Assembly: GCA_045614605.1 (NCBI GenBank)
Contig: JAZLDH010000015.1
Location: 62,001-126,000, forward strand
Origin: Onthomorpha sp937906975
GTDB lineage: Bacteria; Bacteroidota; Bacteroidia; Bacteroidales; P3
DNA: 64,000 bases
Direction: 5' to 3'
Of the stretch, positions 8,937-18,101 are shown one piece after another. The notes beneath the pieces are model-generated. The model was not told the DNA's origin. It did no database searches and worked only from the letters and a program-made list of their open reading frames with translations. The position numbers and the translations under genes were made by a program. Numbering within the stretch: position 1 is the stretch's first letter; the number at the start of each line of letters is the position of its first letter.

Positions 8937-10484
8937 TTAGAATGGTGGTAATCCATGTTTCTTTTTAGGATTTTCTTGTACTTTGTTTTTACACATTTCT
9001 AATGCGTGTACAATATAATCTCTTGTTTCTTCTGGTTGGATTATAGCATCTACATATCCGTAAGAAGCAGCAACGTATGGATTAGCAAATTTTTGTTTGT
9101 ATTCTTCTATCTTTTCTTTACGTGTTTGTTCTGGATTGTCAGAATTTATTATTTCATTTCTAAACACAATGTTTGCTGCTCCTTCTGGTCCCATTACTGC
9201 AATTTCTGCTGTTGGCCATGCGAAAACAAAGTCTGCTTTCAAGTGAGAAGAACACATTGCTATGTATCCACCACCGTATGCTTTTCTTAATATGATTGTG
9301 ATTTTTGGAACTGTTGCTTCTGAATAAGCATATAGTATTTTTGCTCCATGACGAATAACTCCTGCGTGTTCTTGATCTACTCCTGGTAAGTATCCTGGTA
9401 AGTCTTCTAAGGTTACTAATGGAATATTGAACGCATCGCAGAATCTAATAAAGCGTGCTGCTTTGTCTGATGAGTTGCAATCAAGCACCCCCGCTAATGC
9501 TATTGGTTGGTTTGCAACAAATCCCACTGTTTCTCCATTTATTCTTGCGAATCCTATGACAATGTTTGGTGCAAACAATTCTTGTACTTCCAAAAATTCA
9601 GATCCATCAGCAATACTCTTGATAATGTTTCTTACATCGTATGGTTGAGCTGGGTCTGATGGGAAGAATTTCTTCACTTGAAAATCTTTAACTCTTGGTT
9701 TTTTAGATTCAAATGATTCTGCTTTTTTTGTATTATTCCAAGGAATGTATGTGAACAAACGTTTTATTTGATCAAAACATTCTTGTTCGCTTTCTGCAAA
9801 GAAGTGTGCATTTCCAGATATTTCAGCATGTACTCTTGCTCCTCCTAAGTCTTCTTGAGAGATTTCTTCTCCAAGTACAGTCTTGATTACTTCAGGTCCT
9901 GTAATGAACATCTTAGATATTTTATCCACAACAAAGACAAAGTCTGTTAATGCTGGAGAGTAAACTGCTCCTCCTGCACAAGGACCAAGTATAACTGAGA
10001 TTTGAGGAATTACTCCTGATGCCATTGTGTTACGATAGAAAATATCGCCATATCCTGATAAAGCATTAACTCCTTCTTGTATTCTCGCTCCGCCTGAATC
10101 GTTAATTCCCACAATAGGGATTCTTAACTTCATAGCGTGATCCATTATTTTACATATTTTCTTTGCGTGCATCAGTCCAAGAGAACCTCCTGCTACTGTA
10201 AAATCTTGTGCATATATACAAACAGGATAGCCACTTATTGTACCTGTTCCTGTTACAACTCCATCACCTGGAAGTTCTTTTTTCTCCATTCCAAAATCAC
10301 GGCCTGCGTGTTGTATAAACAAGTCATATTCATGGAATGAACCTTCATCTAATAATTGAACTATTCTTTCTCTCGCTGTAAGTTTTCCAGTCGCTTTTTG
10401 CTTCTCTATCGCTTTTTCTCCCCCTCCTTGAAGCACTACTTGCATTCTCGACTTCAACTCTTTTGCTTTGTTATTAACTGACAT
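8937..10484 (-). CDS. mmdA: Carboxyltransferase subunit, methylmalonyl-CoA decarboxylase alpha / propionyl-CoA carboxylase beta type
   Basis: Transfers a carboxyl group between biotin and an acyl-CoA, most likely methylmalonyl-CoA/propionyl-CoA. The 515-residue product has two crotonase-like halves. The glycine-rich oxyanion segments GGARIQEG and GPCAGGAVYSPAL mark the first, and RKAYGGGYIAMCS and WPTAEIAVMGPEGA the second. An ATG further upstream (10538) is rejected because a promoter -7 box (10528-10535) falls just inside that frame. The start at 10482-10484 gives MSVNNKAKELKSRM, normal for the family. In fermenting Bacteroidales the decarboxylase releases propionyl-CoA in the succinate-propionate pathway. 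Confidence 0.9.
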   Translation of the reverse strand: MSVNNKAKELKSRMQVVLQGGGEKAIEKQKATGKLTARERIVQLLDEGSFHEYDLFIQHAGRDFGMEKKELPGDGVVTGTGTISGYPVCIYAQDFTVAGGSLGLMHAKKICKIMDHAMKLRIPIVGINDSGGARIQEGVNALSGYGDIFYRNTMASGVIPQISVILGPCAGGAVYSPALTDFVFVVDKISKMFITGPEVIKTVLGEEISQEDLGGARVHAEISGNAHFFAESEQECFDQIKRLFTYIPWNNTKKAESFESKKPRVKDFQVKKFFPSDPAQPYDVRNIIKSIADGSEFLEVQELFAPNIVIGFARINGETVGFVANQPIALAGVLDCNSSDKAARFIRFCDAFNIPLVTLEDLPGYLPGVDQEHAGVIRHGAKILYAYSEATVPKITIILRKAYGGGYIAMCSSHLKADFVFAWPTAEIAVMGPEGAANIVFRNEIINSDNPEQTRKEKIEEYKQKFANPYVAASYGYVDAIIQPEETRDYIVHALEMCKNKVQENPKKKHGLPPF

Positions 10485-10527
10485 AATATAATTATTTAGG
10501 TTAAACTCTTTTTTTACAAAACTTCGG

Positions 10528-10561
10528 CAAAGATACAAAAAAACTTTTTTTCTTTAACAAA
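10528..10561 (-). promoter_or_regulatory. Promoter of the carboxyltransferase operon
   Basis: On the minus strand TTTG (10558-10561) is followed by TATCTTTG (10528-10535) with a 22-bp spacer, slightly longer than the usual 19-21. The predicted leader before the ATG at 10484 is about 38 nt. The box decides the start codon choice for the gene. Confidence 0.72.
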
Positions 10562-10571
10562 TAAGCAATAA

Positions 10572-12449
10572 TTATCTACTTATATAAACTATTAACACAG
10601 ATATATCTGCTGGAGAAACTCCGCTTATTCGTCCTGCCTGTCCTATTGTCTTTGGTCTAATCTTTGATAGTTTTTCTCTTGCTTCAAATGATAAAGATTT
10701 CAAAGAATGATAATCAAAATCGTCTTTTATTATTAAGTTTTCAAAATGAGAAAGCTTGCCTACAATTTCTTCTTCTTTCTTTATATAACTCTCATACTTA
10801 ACAAGAATTTCCGCACACTCCTCAACCTCTGCTCTTATCTTTCCAGGAGTTTTATTAATTTCGCTATTAAGATATGGAATCTTGTTTTTTAATAATTTTA
10901 AATCGATTTGCGGTCTTAATAATAGTTGAGAAATTTTAGTTTTTTGAGTAATAGAAGGAGTATTCAATTCTTGAAAACTTTCATTCACTTCTTCAGGCAA
11001 AGCATTGTTTGATTTAATAAAATTAACTACTCTTTCTATGTTTTCTTTCTTAGACTCCATTTTTTGAAGTCTGTATTCACTAGCAAGTCCTATTGAATGA
11101 CCTATTGGAGTAAGCCTTTGGTCTGCATTATCTTGGCGTAATAATATTCTATATTCTGCTCTTGAAGTAAACATTCTATAAGGTTCATCAACGCCTTTTG
11201 TTATCAAGTCATCAATCAACACTCCTATATAACTTTCTGAACGTTTCAATATTATTGGCTCACTTTCTCTTATTAGCATACAAGCATTTATACCTGCTAT
11301 TAAGCCTTGCGCTCCTGCTTCTTCGTAACCTGTTGTTCCATTTATTTGCCCTGCAAAGAACAATCCTTTAATTAATTTTGTCTCCAAATTGGCTTTCAAT
11401 TGCGTTGGAGGAAAATAGTCATATTCTATTGCGTAACCAGGTTTTTGTATTATTGCTTTTTCAAAACCAGGTATTGTTCTCAAAGCCCTATACTGCACCT
11501 CCAATGGCAATGACGAAGAAAAACCATTAATATAATATAGATTGCTATATCTTGATTCAGGTTCTACAAATAGCTGATGTTTGTTTTTATCAGAAAATCT
11601 TTCAATCTTATCCTCTATTGATGGACAATACCTTGGACCTCTTCCTTGTATTCTTCCCTGAAACATAGGGGATTTTTCAAAACCTTCTCTCAAGATATCA
11701 TGTACCTCATCGTTAGTGTAAGCAAGGTAACAACTTTTTTGTTCTATTAATTCTGTTTTAGAATCTATGAAAGAAAATTGTTCAGGATTGTCATCTCCTT
11801 TTTGTTCTTGAAGAATAGAAAAATCTATTGTATCGCCCACAACTCTCATTGGCGTACCTGTTTTAAGTTTTTCTACTTCAAATCCTATTTCTTTCATCTT
11901 TTCAGACAAGCCTTTTGAGGGTTCTTCTCCTATTCTTCCGCCCTCAAAATTAGTTTCCCCTATATGTATTTTACCATTTAAGAATGTTCCATTTGTTAAT
12001 ATAACAACTTTTGACTCTATTCTTAATCCTATTTTTGTAACAACTCCTTCTATCACTCCATTGTTAATAATCAAATCAACAACCTCATCTTGCCAAAGTT
12101 GTAAATTAGGAGTTAATTCAAGTTGTCTTCTCCACGATATTCCAAATGTAATATTATCTACCTGTGCTCTTGGACTCCACATTGCAGGACCTTTACTCCT
12201 ATTGAGCATTCTAAATTGCATTGTGTTTTGGTCGGTTATTATTCCCGACATTCCACCCAAAGCATCAATTTCTCTAACAATTTGTCCTTTGGCAACACCT
12301 CCCATTGCAGGATTACATGAGAGTTGTGCTATAGCATTAAGATTTTGAGTTATAAGTAAAGTTTCCGCTCCCATCAATGCCGAAGCCCTTGCAGCCTCAC
12401 AGCCTGCATGACCAGCACCTACTACAATTATATCAAATTTTTGAAACAT
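10572..12449 (-). CDS. mnmG: tRNA uridine-5-carboxymethylaminomethyl modification enzyme, FAD subunit
   Basis: With MnmE it adds the carboxymethylaminomethyl group to the wobble uridine of several tRNAs. The 625-residue length is standard. The N-terminal FAD-binding GAGHAGCEAARA (residues 11-22), the cysteine-containing SCNPAMGG, the conserved GTPMRV and RGPRYCPSIEDK, and the C-terminal RAEYRILLRQDNAD with QAGRISGVSPADI are all present. It is the last gene of the operon that starts with atpB; its ATG abuts the ybeY stop. Confidence 0.97.
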   Translation of the reverse strand: MFQKFDIIVVGAGHAGCEAARASALMGAETLLITQNLNAIAQLSCNPAMGGVAKGQIVREIDALGGMSGIITDQNTMQFRMLNRSKGPAMWSPRAQVDNITFGISWRRQLELTPNLQLWQDEVVDLIINNGVIEGVVTKIGLRIESKVVILTNGTFLNGKIHIGETNFEGGRIGEEPSKGLSEKMKEIGFEVEKLKTGTPMRVVGDTIDFSILQEQKGDDNPEQFSFIDSKTELIEQKSCYLAYTNDEVHDILREGFEKSPMFQGRIQGRGPRYCPSIEDKIERFSDKNKHQLFVEPESRYSNLYYINGFSSSLPLEVQYRALRTIPGFEKAIIQKPGYAIEYDYFPPTQLKANLETKLIKGLFFAGQINGTTGYEEAGAQGLIAGINACMLIRESEPIILKRSESYIGVLIDDLITKGVDEPYRMFTSRAEYRILLRQDNADQRLTPIGHSIGLASEYRLQKMESKKENIERVVNFIKSNNALPEEVNESFQELNTPSITQKTKISQLLLRPQIDLKLLKNKIPYLNSEINKTPGKIRAEVEECAEILVKYESYIKKEEEIVGKLSHFENLIIKDDFDYHSLKSLSFEAREKLSKIRPKTIGQAGRISGVSPADISVLIVYISR

Positions 12450-12880
12450 TATTTCTTATTTATAAAAGTTGAAAGTACAGATAAACAGTCATTTTCTAAT
12501 CGTCTCATATTCTCACTTTCCGACTCTGTTTTATCTTTATTTCCTAAAAGATGTAAAATTCCATGAATAATAACTCTATGCAATTCCTCTTGATAAGGAG
12601 TTTTCAATGTCTTTGCATTATCCTTTATTCTATCAATAGAAATAAACAAATCTCCAGAAACAACATCTGCCTCTGAATAATCAAAAGTTATTATATCAGT
12701 ATAGTAATCGTGATTTAAAAACTCTTTATTGATTTCTAACAACTGTTCGTCAGAACAAAAGATATAGGATATTTCTCCTAACTGTTTATTATCGTTTTCA
12801 ATGGTTGATTTTATCCATTGTTTTAAAATAGTTCTATTTTTTAAGGTACAATTTGTTTGAAACGCAAAACTAATTCCCAT
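12449..12880 (-). CDS. ybeY: Endoribonuclease YbeY (16S rRNA maturation)
   Basis: A metal-dependent RNase for 16S rRNA 3' processing and ribosome quality control. The 143-residue product contains the metal motif as HGILHLLGNKD. H106 and H110 match the family motif HGxLHLxGyDH, but the third histidine is Asp 116. Replacement by Asp is, as far as I recall, common in Bacteroidetes YbeY, and Asp can bind metal. It lies between the ATPase-like gene (7 bp upstream) and mnmG (1-bp overlap). Confidence 0.92.
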   Translation of the reverse strand: MGISFAFQTNCTLKNRTILKQWIKSTIENDNKQLGEISYIFCSDEQLLEINKEFLNHDYYTDIITFDYSEADVVSGDLFISIDRIKDNAKTLKTPYQEELHRVIIHGILHLLGNKDKTESESENMRRLENDCLSVLSTFINKK

Positions 12881-12887
12881 AAGGCAC

Positions 12888-13358
12888 TTATTTTATATTT
12901 TGAGGCATTCTATTTGAATTAAATTCTTTAATTTTTTCTTGTCTATGCAAAAGTAGTTCAGGTTCTATACCATTTACAAAAAACAAAAGTTCTATTTTTC
13001 TTCCCTCTTCTGTTATTATTATTTGGTCGCTCAACTTTGAAATCAAGAACACATCAACATCCTTTTCAGTCTCTAATTCTTTTTCTTTATCAAAAACGAT
13101 TCCCGAAAAAATTTCATCTTTACATTCAATAGAAAAACTAACTCCGCCTACACATTGTTCAAAACAAAACACAATATCCTTACTTTCAAGTTCATTTTCA
13201 TAGAAAGAAGTTATCAATCTCACAACTTGCTCTATCGCTACCGAAATTGTTCCATAGTGATAGTTTATATTATGTTCTTGACAAATGTTTTCTACAAAAT
13301 TATTTATTTTATAAGTTTGAGTTAATAGAACTTTACTTGTAAAACTTCGTGTATCCAT
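12888..13358 (-). CDS. HATPase-like (anti-sigma/GHKL fold) small protein
   Basis: A 156-residue protein with the segment ISVAIEQVVRLITSFYENEL near residues 37-57. This recalls the N-box helix of GHKL ATPases of the RsbW anti-sigma kind, but the Asn/Asp residues and glycine-rich G1/G2 boxes are not clear, so ATP binding may be lost. Bacteroidetes genomes commonly carry a protein annotated only as ATP-binding between the DUF4175 gene and ybeY, as here. It overlaps the DUF4175 stop by one base. Its role is unknown. Confidence 0.6.
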   Translation of the reverse strand: MDTRSFTSKVLLTQTYKINNFVENICQEHNINYHYGTISVAIEQVVRLITSFYENELESKDIVFCFEQCVGGVSFSIECKDEIFSGIVFDKEKELETEKDVDVFLISKLSDQIIITEEGRKIELLFFVNGIEPELLLHRQEKIKEFNSNRMPQNIK

Positions 13359-16300
13359 TATTTATTTTGTGTTTTATTTTCCAAATTGTAAAAATACTCA
13401 TTTACCTTTCCCTTATAAAAAGGAGTAAACATTGGTTGTATTTGTTTAAAAATCTCTATTTCTTTTTCGTTTAACTCTTTAAATTCTAAAAAGTCTTTTA
13501 TCTCTGCATTCTTTTTATCTTTCCCTACCTTAGATTCTCGTTTATCGTCTTTGCCTTGTTTCTTTTCTGCTTTTTCATGCTCAAGTAGTCGAGTCAATAT
13601 CTTTGCTTGACGATTTATTGTAGCACGATTTATCTTTTTGTTTACGATTTCTTTTTCGGTTTGTTCCATTTGTTTAGAAATTTCATTGAGTAATTTTGAA
13701 GGTTTACCTTGCTCGGCTTTTAGTTTCTCAGCTTCTTTTTGCAAAAGCTTTCTTATCATTTCTTGTTGTGCAGCGGCTTTTGCTAAAGACTCATTTAGTT
13801 TAGCATTTTCTCCTATTTTTTTCTTGCCTTGTTCTTGTCCTTGCTCTAATTCTTTTTTCAATCTTTCTAACTCTTTGTTTAAACTTTCTTGCAAGTCTTT
13901 TAAGCTTTGTTGTGAGGGTTTATTTTGTTGCGAAGACTGAGAAGGATTGTTGCATTGTTGAGAAGATTTACTTTTGCTATTGCTACTTTGTTGTTGATTC
14001 TTCATATTTTCAAGGCTTTCTCTAAGCATCAATGCCAAGTTATTCATTGACGACATTGCATATTGTTGCCAAGACAACACGGAGTTGTTTCTGTAATTAG
14101 AATAGTGAACTTGATTATATTGCAAAAGCGTTTTGATTGACTTTTCTACATTATCATCTATCTTCGTTAGTTCTTGATTTATCATTGAGCCTATTTGTGG
14201 TTGTCGTTTACTCATATTAAATAAGGTGTCCGATATTGGCTTTATTTTCTCTCTTAAATGATATTGACTCTTAATGATTTCTTGATATGTAGGGTCTGAT
14301 ACTTTTGTGATTTTTATCTTATTCATCAATTCTTCTTGTTGTTTGGAGATTTGAACCAAGCTTTTTAAGATTTGTCTTACTTGTTCAATATCTTCTCCCA
14401 ACTGATTGGATTGATTTTCCGAAGCTTGCGCTTTTATATCGTTAGACATCTGCTGCATTTGTTCGGCAGCAGAGTTCATATTTTGCTTTGCTTTGTTGGT
14501 TTTGTTTTGATTTAATCTTTCCTCTGCCTCTTTTTGATTTTGTTTTATTTCTTCTTCTAATTGTTTATTTCGTTTTATTGGCTGATAATCATCTATTTCT
14601 TGCGATAGTTTTTCTATCTTATCTAATCTCTTTGTTTGCTCTTCAAATTCCTTTGAAATATTTTTTTGTTTCTTTGAAATATTTTCTTTTTTCTTAGGAA
14701 TATTTTCCTTTTCCTTAGAGTTTATTTTCTCAGATAATTCCTTTTGTTTTTTTGACAATTCATCTAATTTATCTGTCAATTCATTTGTTAATTTTTCTAA
14801 TTCTAATCTCTTATAAATCTCAAGATTTTTATCTAATTCTTTTGAGAGGTTTTCATTATTCATCTTTATGTTATTCAAACTCTCGTTAAGTTTGTTTTTA
14901 TCTATGTTTTCTTCTGAAAGTTTCTTTATTTCTTCAAGAATTTCTTTCATTTGCTCGTCTAACACTCTTTCAAATAATTCTTCTAACTCTCTTTGTTTTT
15001 TTAAAATTTCTTCTTCTTGTTGAGTTAGTTTTTCGTCTAAGGCGTTATTTTCTTCTATGGATTGTTTTATCTCTTCTATGGATTGTTTTATCTCTTCTTG
15101 TTTTTTAATCAACTCTTTTAATTCTTCTTTGTCTTGCCAAGATAATTCTTGTTTGCTTATAAGTTTTTTGCTTAGTTCGTTGATTCTCTCTTTCAATTCT
15201 TTAATAGAAGATAGTGTTTCTTGTGTTGTGTTTTTTATGTTATCGGAATTTGATTCTTTTTTCAATTCTAATTCTTTTTCTGTTGGAATATCAAATAAAA
15301 ACACCTTACTTCTTGTTGTCTTTCCGCCGCTTATCGCATCGTTGTCTTTTACTTCAAAATAATATTCTAATTTATCTCCTTGTTTTAAGGTGATTTCTGA
15401 TAAATTATAGTAAAAATCTTGTGCGTTTTCTTCTTTATTAACCTCTATTAAATCGGAAGTTTTTATTGTGTCTTTATCTCTTATTTGATTTAAACAAAAC
15501 TTCAATTCAGAAAATCCGTAATCGTCTTTTATTTGTCCTCTAAATAATATTCTATCTGGCAGAATACTATCCTTATGCTCTATAACTGCTATTTGTGGAT
15601 AAAGGTCTTCTATTACTTTTATTTGAATGTTTAATGTATCTGAATATTTTGTGAATTGATTTTCCGTTTTTATATCAAAAATCATATCATTCATTATGGT
15701 TTGTGTATAGGAAAATTCTCCTTTATCATTAGGCGAAAACAAGATTTTATTACTATCCTTTATGAATAATACGTTTTTTGTATCTCTAACCAATCCTTCC
15801 CAAACTATTTTAGAACCTTTTGGTACACAGACCTCGTTTAAGGAGGTAATTGTTGTTGATTCTAATTTTGTGTATGCGGGTGGAAATACCTTCGCTTTAA
15901 GATTTACTATTATAGGTTTTGGATTTACTTTTATTAAATACTTCTTGCTACTATATCCGTTGGCATTAAAACTAATAGATGTGTTTTTTTGTAGTTGAGA
16001 AATCTTGTATGAAAACGTTGTTTTACTATTTTTTTTCATCTGAAACTCGTTTTCATCTACCTTTATATAGACTACATCTGGCAATGCGTTTCCTTTTACT
16101 TTTATTTCCACATTATAATCCTCTTGTTGAAGGATTTCTAAGTTACGATTCTTTAAAATAAATTCAAAAGGTGCTGGTTTCTCAAAATATTGATTGTGAT
16201 TGATGTATCGATATGTGCTATCCTTTAAGAAATCAGGAAAGAAAATTCCTATTATCAATAGAAACACAACTATAATTAAAGAGATTAGACCTATTTTCTT

Positions 16301-16756
16301 AGTCTTTTTCTTATCAATAGCCTTGTGGAATGAAATAGGATATAGTTCTTTTGTTTTTTGGTCAATACTTGCAAGCAAAATCTCAGACTCTTTTGTCAAA
16401 GACATTTGCTTTAATTGAAGAAGGTTTAGTAATTTATCCGCAACCTCAGGGAAATGTTTCCCTATTATTTGAGCAGCTTCTTCGTATGATATGGTTTTTC
16501 CAATATTCAAAAGTTTGGTTAGTGGGAAAACAACATATCTTATCAGCAAAAAAAGTGTTGCAGCAGAATATAGATAGAATATTATTGTTCTAACAACAAC
16601 GCTATTATATCCTACAAACTCTATTAAAGCAAATATAAGGAATAAAAAAACTAAAAGGGCGATGAAATAAAACACCCCCTTTAGTAGAACGTTTTTATAA
16701 TATTTTCGGATAAATCCGTTTAACTTTGATAGAAGTAAATCATTATTCTTTAGCAT
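13358..16756 (-). CDS. DUF4175 family protein, membrane-anchored giant coiled coil
   Basis: A 1132-residue protein with two N-terminal membrane helices (about residues 20-75), a third near 153-175, and a beta-rich periplasmic part to about 500. A very long charged Lys/Glu/Gln coiled coil covers roughly 500-1090. This architecture is the Bacteroidetes DUF4175 family of unknown function. Two heptad-length DNA duplications lie in the coil: a perfect 21-bp tandem at 15051-15092, and degenerate repeats near 14641-14715 reading KENIPKK, KENISKK, QKNISKE. Its start overlaps the end of atpB by 14 bp, so translation is probably coupled. Confidence 0.82.
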   Translation of the reverse strand: MLKNNDLLLSKLNGFIRKYYKNVLLKGVFYFIALLVFLFLIFALIEFVGYNSVVVRTIIFYLYSAATLFLLIRYVVFPLTKLLNIGKTISYEEAAQIIGKHFPEVADKLLNLLQLKQMSLTKESEILLASIDQKTKELYPISFHKAIDKKKTKKIGLISLIIVVFLLIIGIFFPDFLKDSTYRYINHNQYFEKPAPFEFILKNRNLEILQQEDYNVEIKVKGNALPDVVYIKVDENEFQMKKNSKTTFSYKISQLQKNTSISFNANGYSSKKYLIKVNPKPIIVNLKAKVFPPAYTKLESTTITSLNEVCVPKGSKIVWEGLVRDTKNVLFIKDSNKILFSPNDKGEFSYTQTIMNDMIFDIKTENQFTKYSDTLNIQIKVIEDLYPQIAVIEHKDSILPDRILFRGQIKDDYGFSELKFCLNQIRDKDTIKTSDLIEVNKEENAQDFYYNLSEITLKQGDKLEYYFEVKDNDAISGGKTTRSKVFLFDIPTEKELELKKESNSDNIKNTTQETLSSIKELKERINELSKKLISKQELSWQDKEELKELIKKQEEIKQSIEEIKQSIEENNALDEKLTQQEEEILKKQRELEELFERVLDEQMKEILEEIKKLSEENIDKNKLNESLNNIKMNNENLSKELDKNLEIYKRLELEKLTNELTDKLDELSKKQKELSEKINSKEKENIPKKKENISKKQKNISKEFEEQTKRLDKIEKLSQEIDDYQPIKRNKQLEEEIKQNQKEAEERLNQNKTNKAKQNMNSAAEQMQQMSNDIKAQASENQSNQLGEDIEQVRQILKSLVQISKQQEELMNKIKITKVSDPTYQEIIKSQYHLREKIKPISDTLFNMSKRQPQIGSMINQELTKIDDNVEKSIKTLLQYNQVHYSNYRNNSVLSWQQYAMSSMNNLALMLRESLENMKNQQQSSNSKSKSSQQCNNPSQSSQQNKPSQQSLKDLQESLNKELERLKKELEQGQEQGKKKIGENAKLNESLAKAAAQQEMIRKLLQKEAEKLKAEQGKPSKLLNEISKQMEQTEKEIVNKKINRATINRQAKILTRLLEHEKAEKKQGKDDKRESKVGKDKKNAEIKDFLEFKELNEKEIEIFKQIQPMFTPFYKGKVNEYFYNLENKTQNK
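15051..15092 (-). repeat. Perfect 21-bp tandem duplication inside the DUF4175 coiled coil
   Basis: Two identical 21-bp units (15051-15071 and 15072-15092) encode the repeated heptad IEEIKQS. A partial third unit follows. The length equals exactly seven codons, so the coiled-coil phase is kept. Confidence 0.9.
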
Positions 16757-17813
16757 GTTCTTCTTCTGTAGCCATGCCTATGTAGATTGCAGATAAAAGA
16801 GTGAACACATACGCTTGAATAAATGCAACTAAGACTTCTAAGGCTGTCATAAACAAAGCAAAGAATACTGGTAATATAGAAGTTCCATAGCCTAAGGCTG
16901 CACTTTGTTCTCCAAATATGAATATGATACAAATGAAACTCAATATCATAACGTGTCCTGCAGTAATATTTGCAAACAAACGTATAGTCAATGAGAAAGG
17001 TTTTGTGAATATTCCTAAGATTTCAACAATCGGCATAATTGGTAATGGGAATTTTAACCACCATGGCACACCTGGCATATTGATTATGTGTACCCAATAG
17101 TGTTTATTTCCACTTACGTTAGTAATTACGAAAGTAAATAGCGCCAAACATAATGTTACAGCAATGTTTCCTGTAATATTTGCTCCTCCTGGGAAGAATG
17201 GAAACAAACCTAATAAGTTTGAAAAGAAGATAAATAAGAATGCTGTAAGCAAATATGGTAAATATTTTCTGTATCGATGTTCTCCTATTGAAGGTACTGC
17301 TATGTCGTTTTTGATAAATGAAATGAAATACTCAACAACTGTAAGCAATCCTTTTGGTGCTTGTCCTTCTCTTTTCTTTGCGCTCTTTGCACCTTTTAAA
17401 ACCAAGAATATTATCAAACCTGAAACAATAAATATCGCAAAAACATTTTTAGTTATAGATAAATCCAGAGGCTTCTTTCCTGTATAAACACCATTTTCAT
17501 CAACACATATTATTGAACCCTCTAAACCTTCTCCATCTTGTGCTGTTGCTATTTTATACCCCTTGTAAGGAGAATGTCCATGATGAAATTTACTTGACAT
17601 AAACACATCTACCTTTCCTTCATTTATCAAAATCATCGGCAAAGGTATAGAAACATCTAAATCACCATAAGTAAAAACATGCCAATAATAAGAATCACCT
17701 AAGTGTTCCATTATCAAATGTCCTGCATCAAACTTTTCTTTTTCTTCACTAGCGTTCGCAACTCCAAAAGATGCGATAAATAAAGTTAAAAATAAAAATA
17801 TTCGTTTCATCAT
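16743..17813 (-). CDS. atpB: F0F1 ATP synthase subunit a
   Basis: The proton-channel subunit of F0. The 356-residue product has the Bacteroidetes form: a cleavable signal-like N-terminus and about 100 extra residues with histidine-rich HHGHSP before the membrane core. The essential arginine is R278 in TIRLFANITAGH, and the last helices hold E326 and Q333 (ALEVLVAFIQAYVF). Unusually, no other atp gene is adjacent: upstream is a promoter and the divergent mrdA, downstream is DUF4175, which overlaps by 14 bp. Confidence 0.95.
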   Translation of the reverse strand: MMKRIFLFLTLFIASFGVANASEEKEKFDAGHLIMEHLGDSYYWHVFTYGDLDVSIPLPMILINEGKVDVFMSSKFHHGHSPYKGYKIATAQDGEGLEGSIICVDENGVYTGKKPLDLSITKNVFAIFIVSGLIIFLVLKGAKSAKKREGQAPKGLLTVVEYFISFIKNDIAVPSIGEHRYRKYLPYLLTAFLFIFFSNLLGLFPFFPGGANITGNIAVTLCLALFTFVITNVSGNKHYWVHIINMPGVPWWLKFPLPIMPIVEILGIFTKPFSLTIRLFANITAGHVMILSFICIIFIFGEQSAALGYGTSILPVFFALFMTALEVLVAFIQAYVFTLLSAIYIGMATEEEHAKE

Positions 17814-17830
17814 TCTTACGATTTAAGACG

Positions 17831-17860
17831 CAAATTTAGTAAATAATTTTTGTAATGCAA
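17831..17860 (-). promoter_or_regulatory. Promoter of the atpB-DUF4175-ybeY-mnmG operon
   Basis: Minus strand TTG (17858-17860), 19-bp spacer, TAAATTTG (17831-17838). The predicted leader to the atpB ATG at 17813 is about 12 nt. This shows atpB is the first gene of its transcript. Confidence 0.72.
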
Positions 17861-18057
17861 GCATTTTTTTATTTTTTATCGCAAATTATGTTTTATCATG
17901 TGATTTGCAAACCAAATTACATTCATTTTTTTGATGCTTTTTATTTATTATAAAATTCTAAAAATACAATTTAAATATAATACTCATTGTACGTATGTCA
18001 AAAAATGGATATTTAATATTCCTTTTGGATTAAGGTTAATTATTTCGGTGTTTTTCG

Positions 18058-18065
18058 TAACTTTG
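18058..18065 (+). promoter_or_regulatory. -7 box of mrdA promoter
   Basis: TAACTTTG lies 36 bp before the GTG start of mrdA. No good -33 box was found. The 190 bp between this and the atpB promoter hold AT-rich DNA without an evident gene. Confidence 0.55.
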
Positions 18066-18101
18066 CACATAATTTATAAAATCTCTAATTAGGAAGTGTA
18101 A

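Noticed and set aside
10485..10538. Longer N-terminus for the carboxyltransferase
   Set aside because: The extra 18 codons overlap a perfect TATCTTTG promoter box and do not resemble the family.
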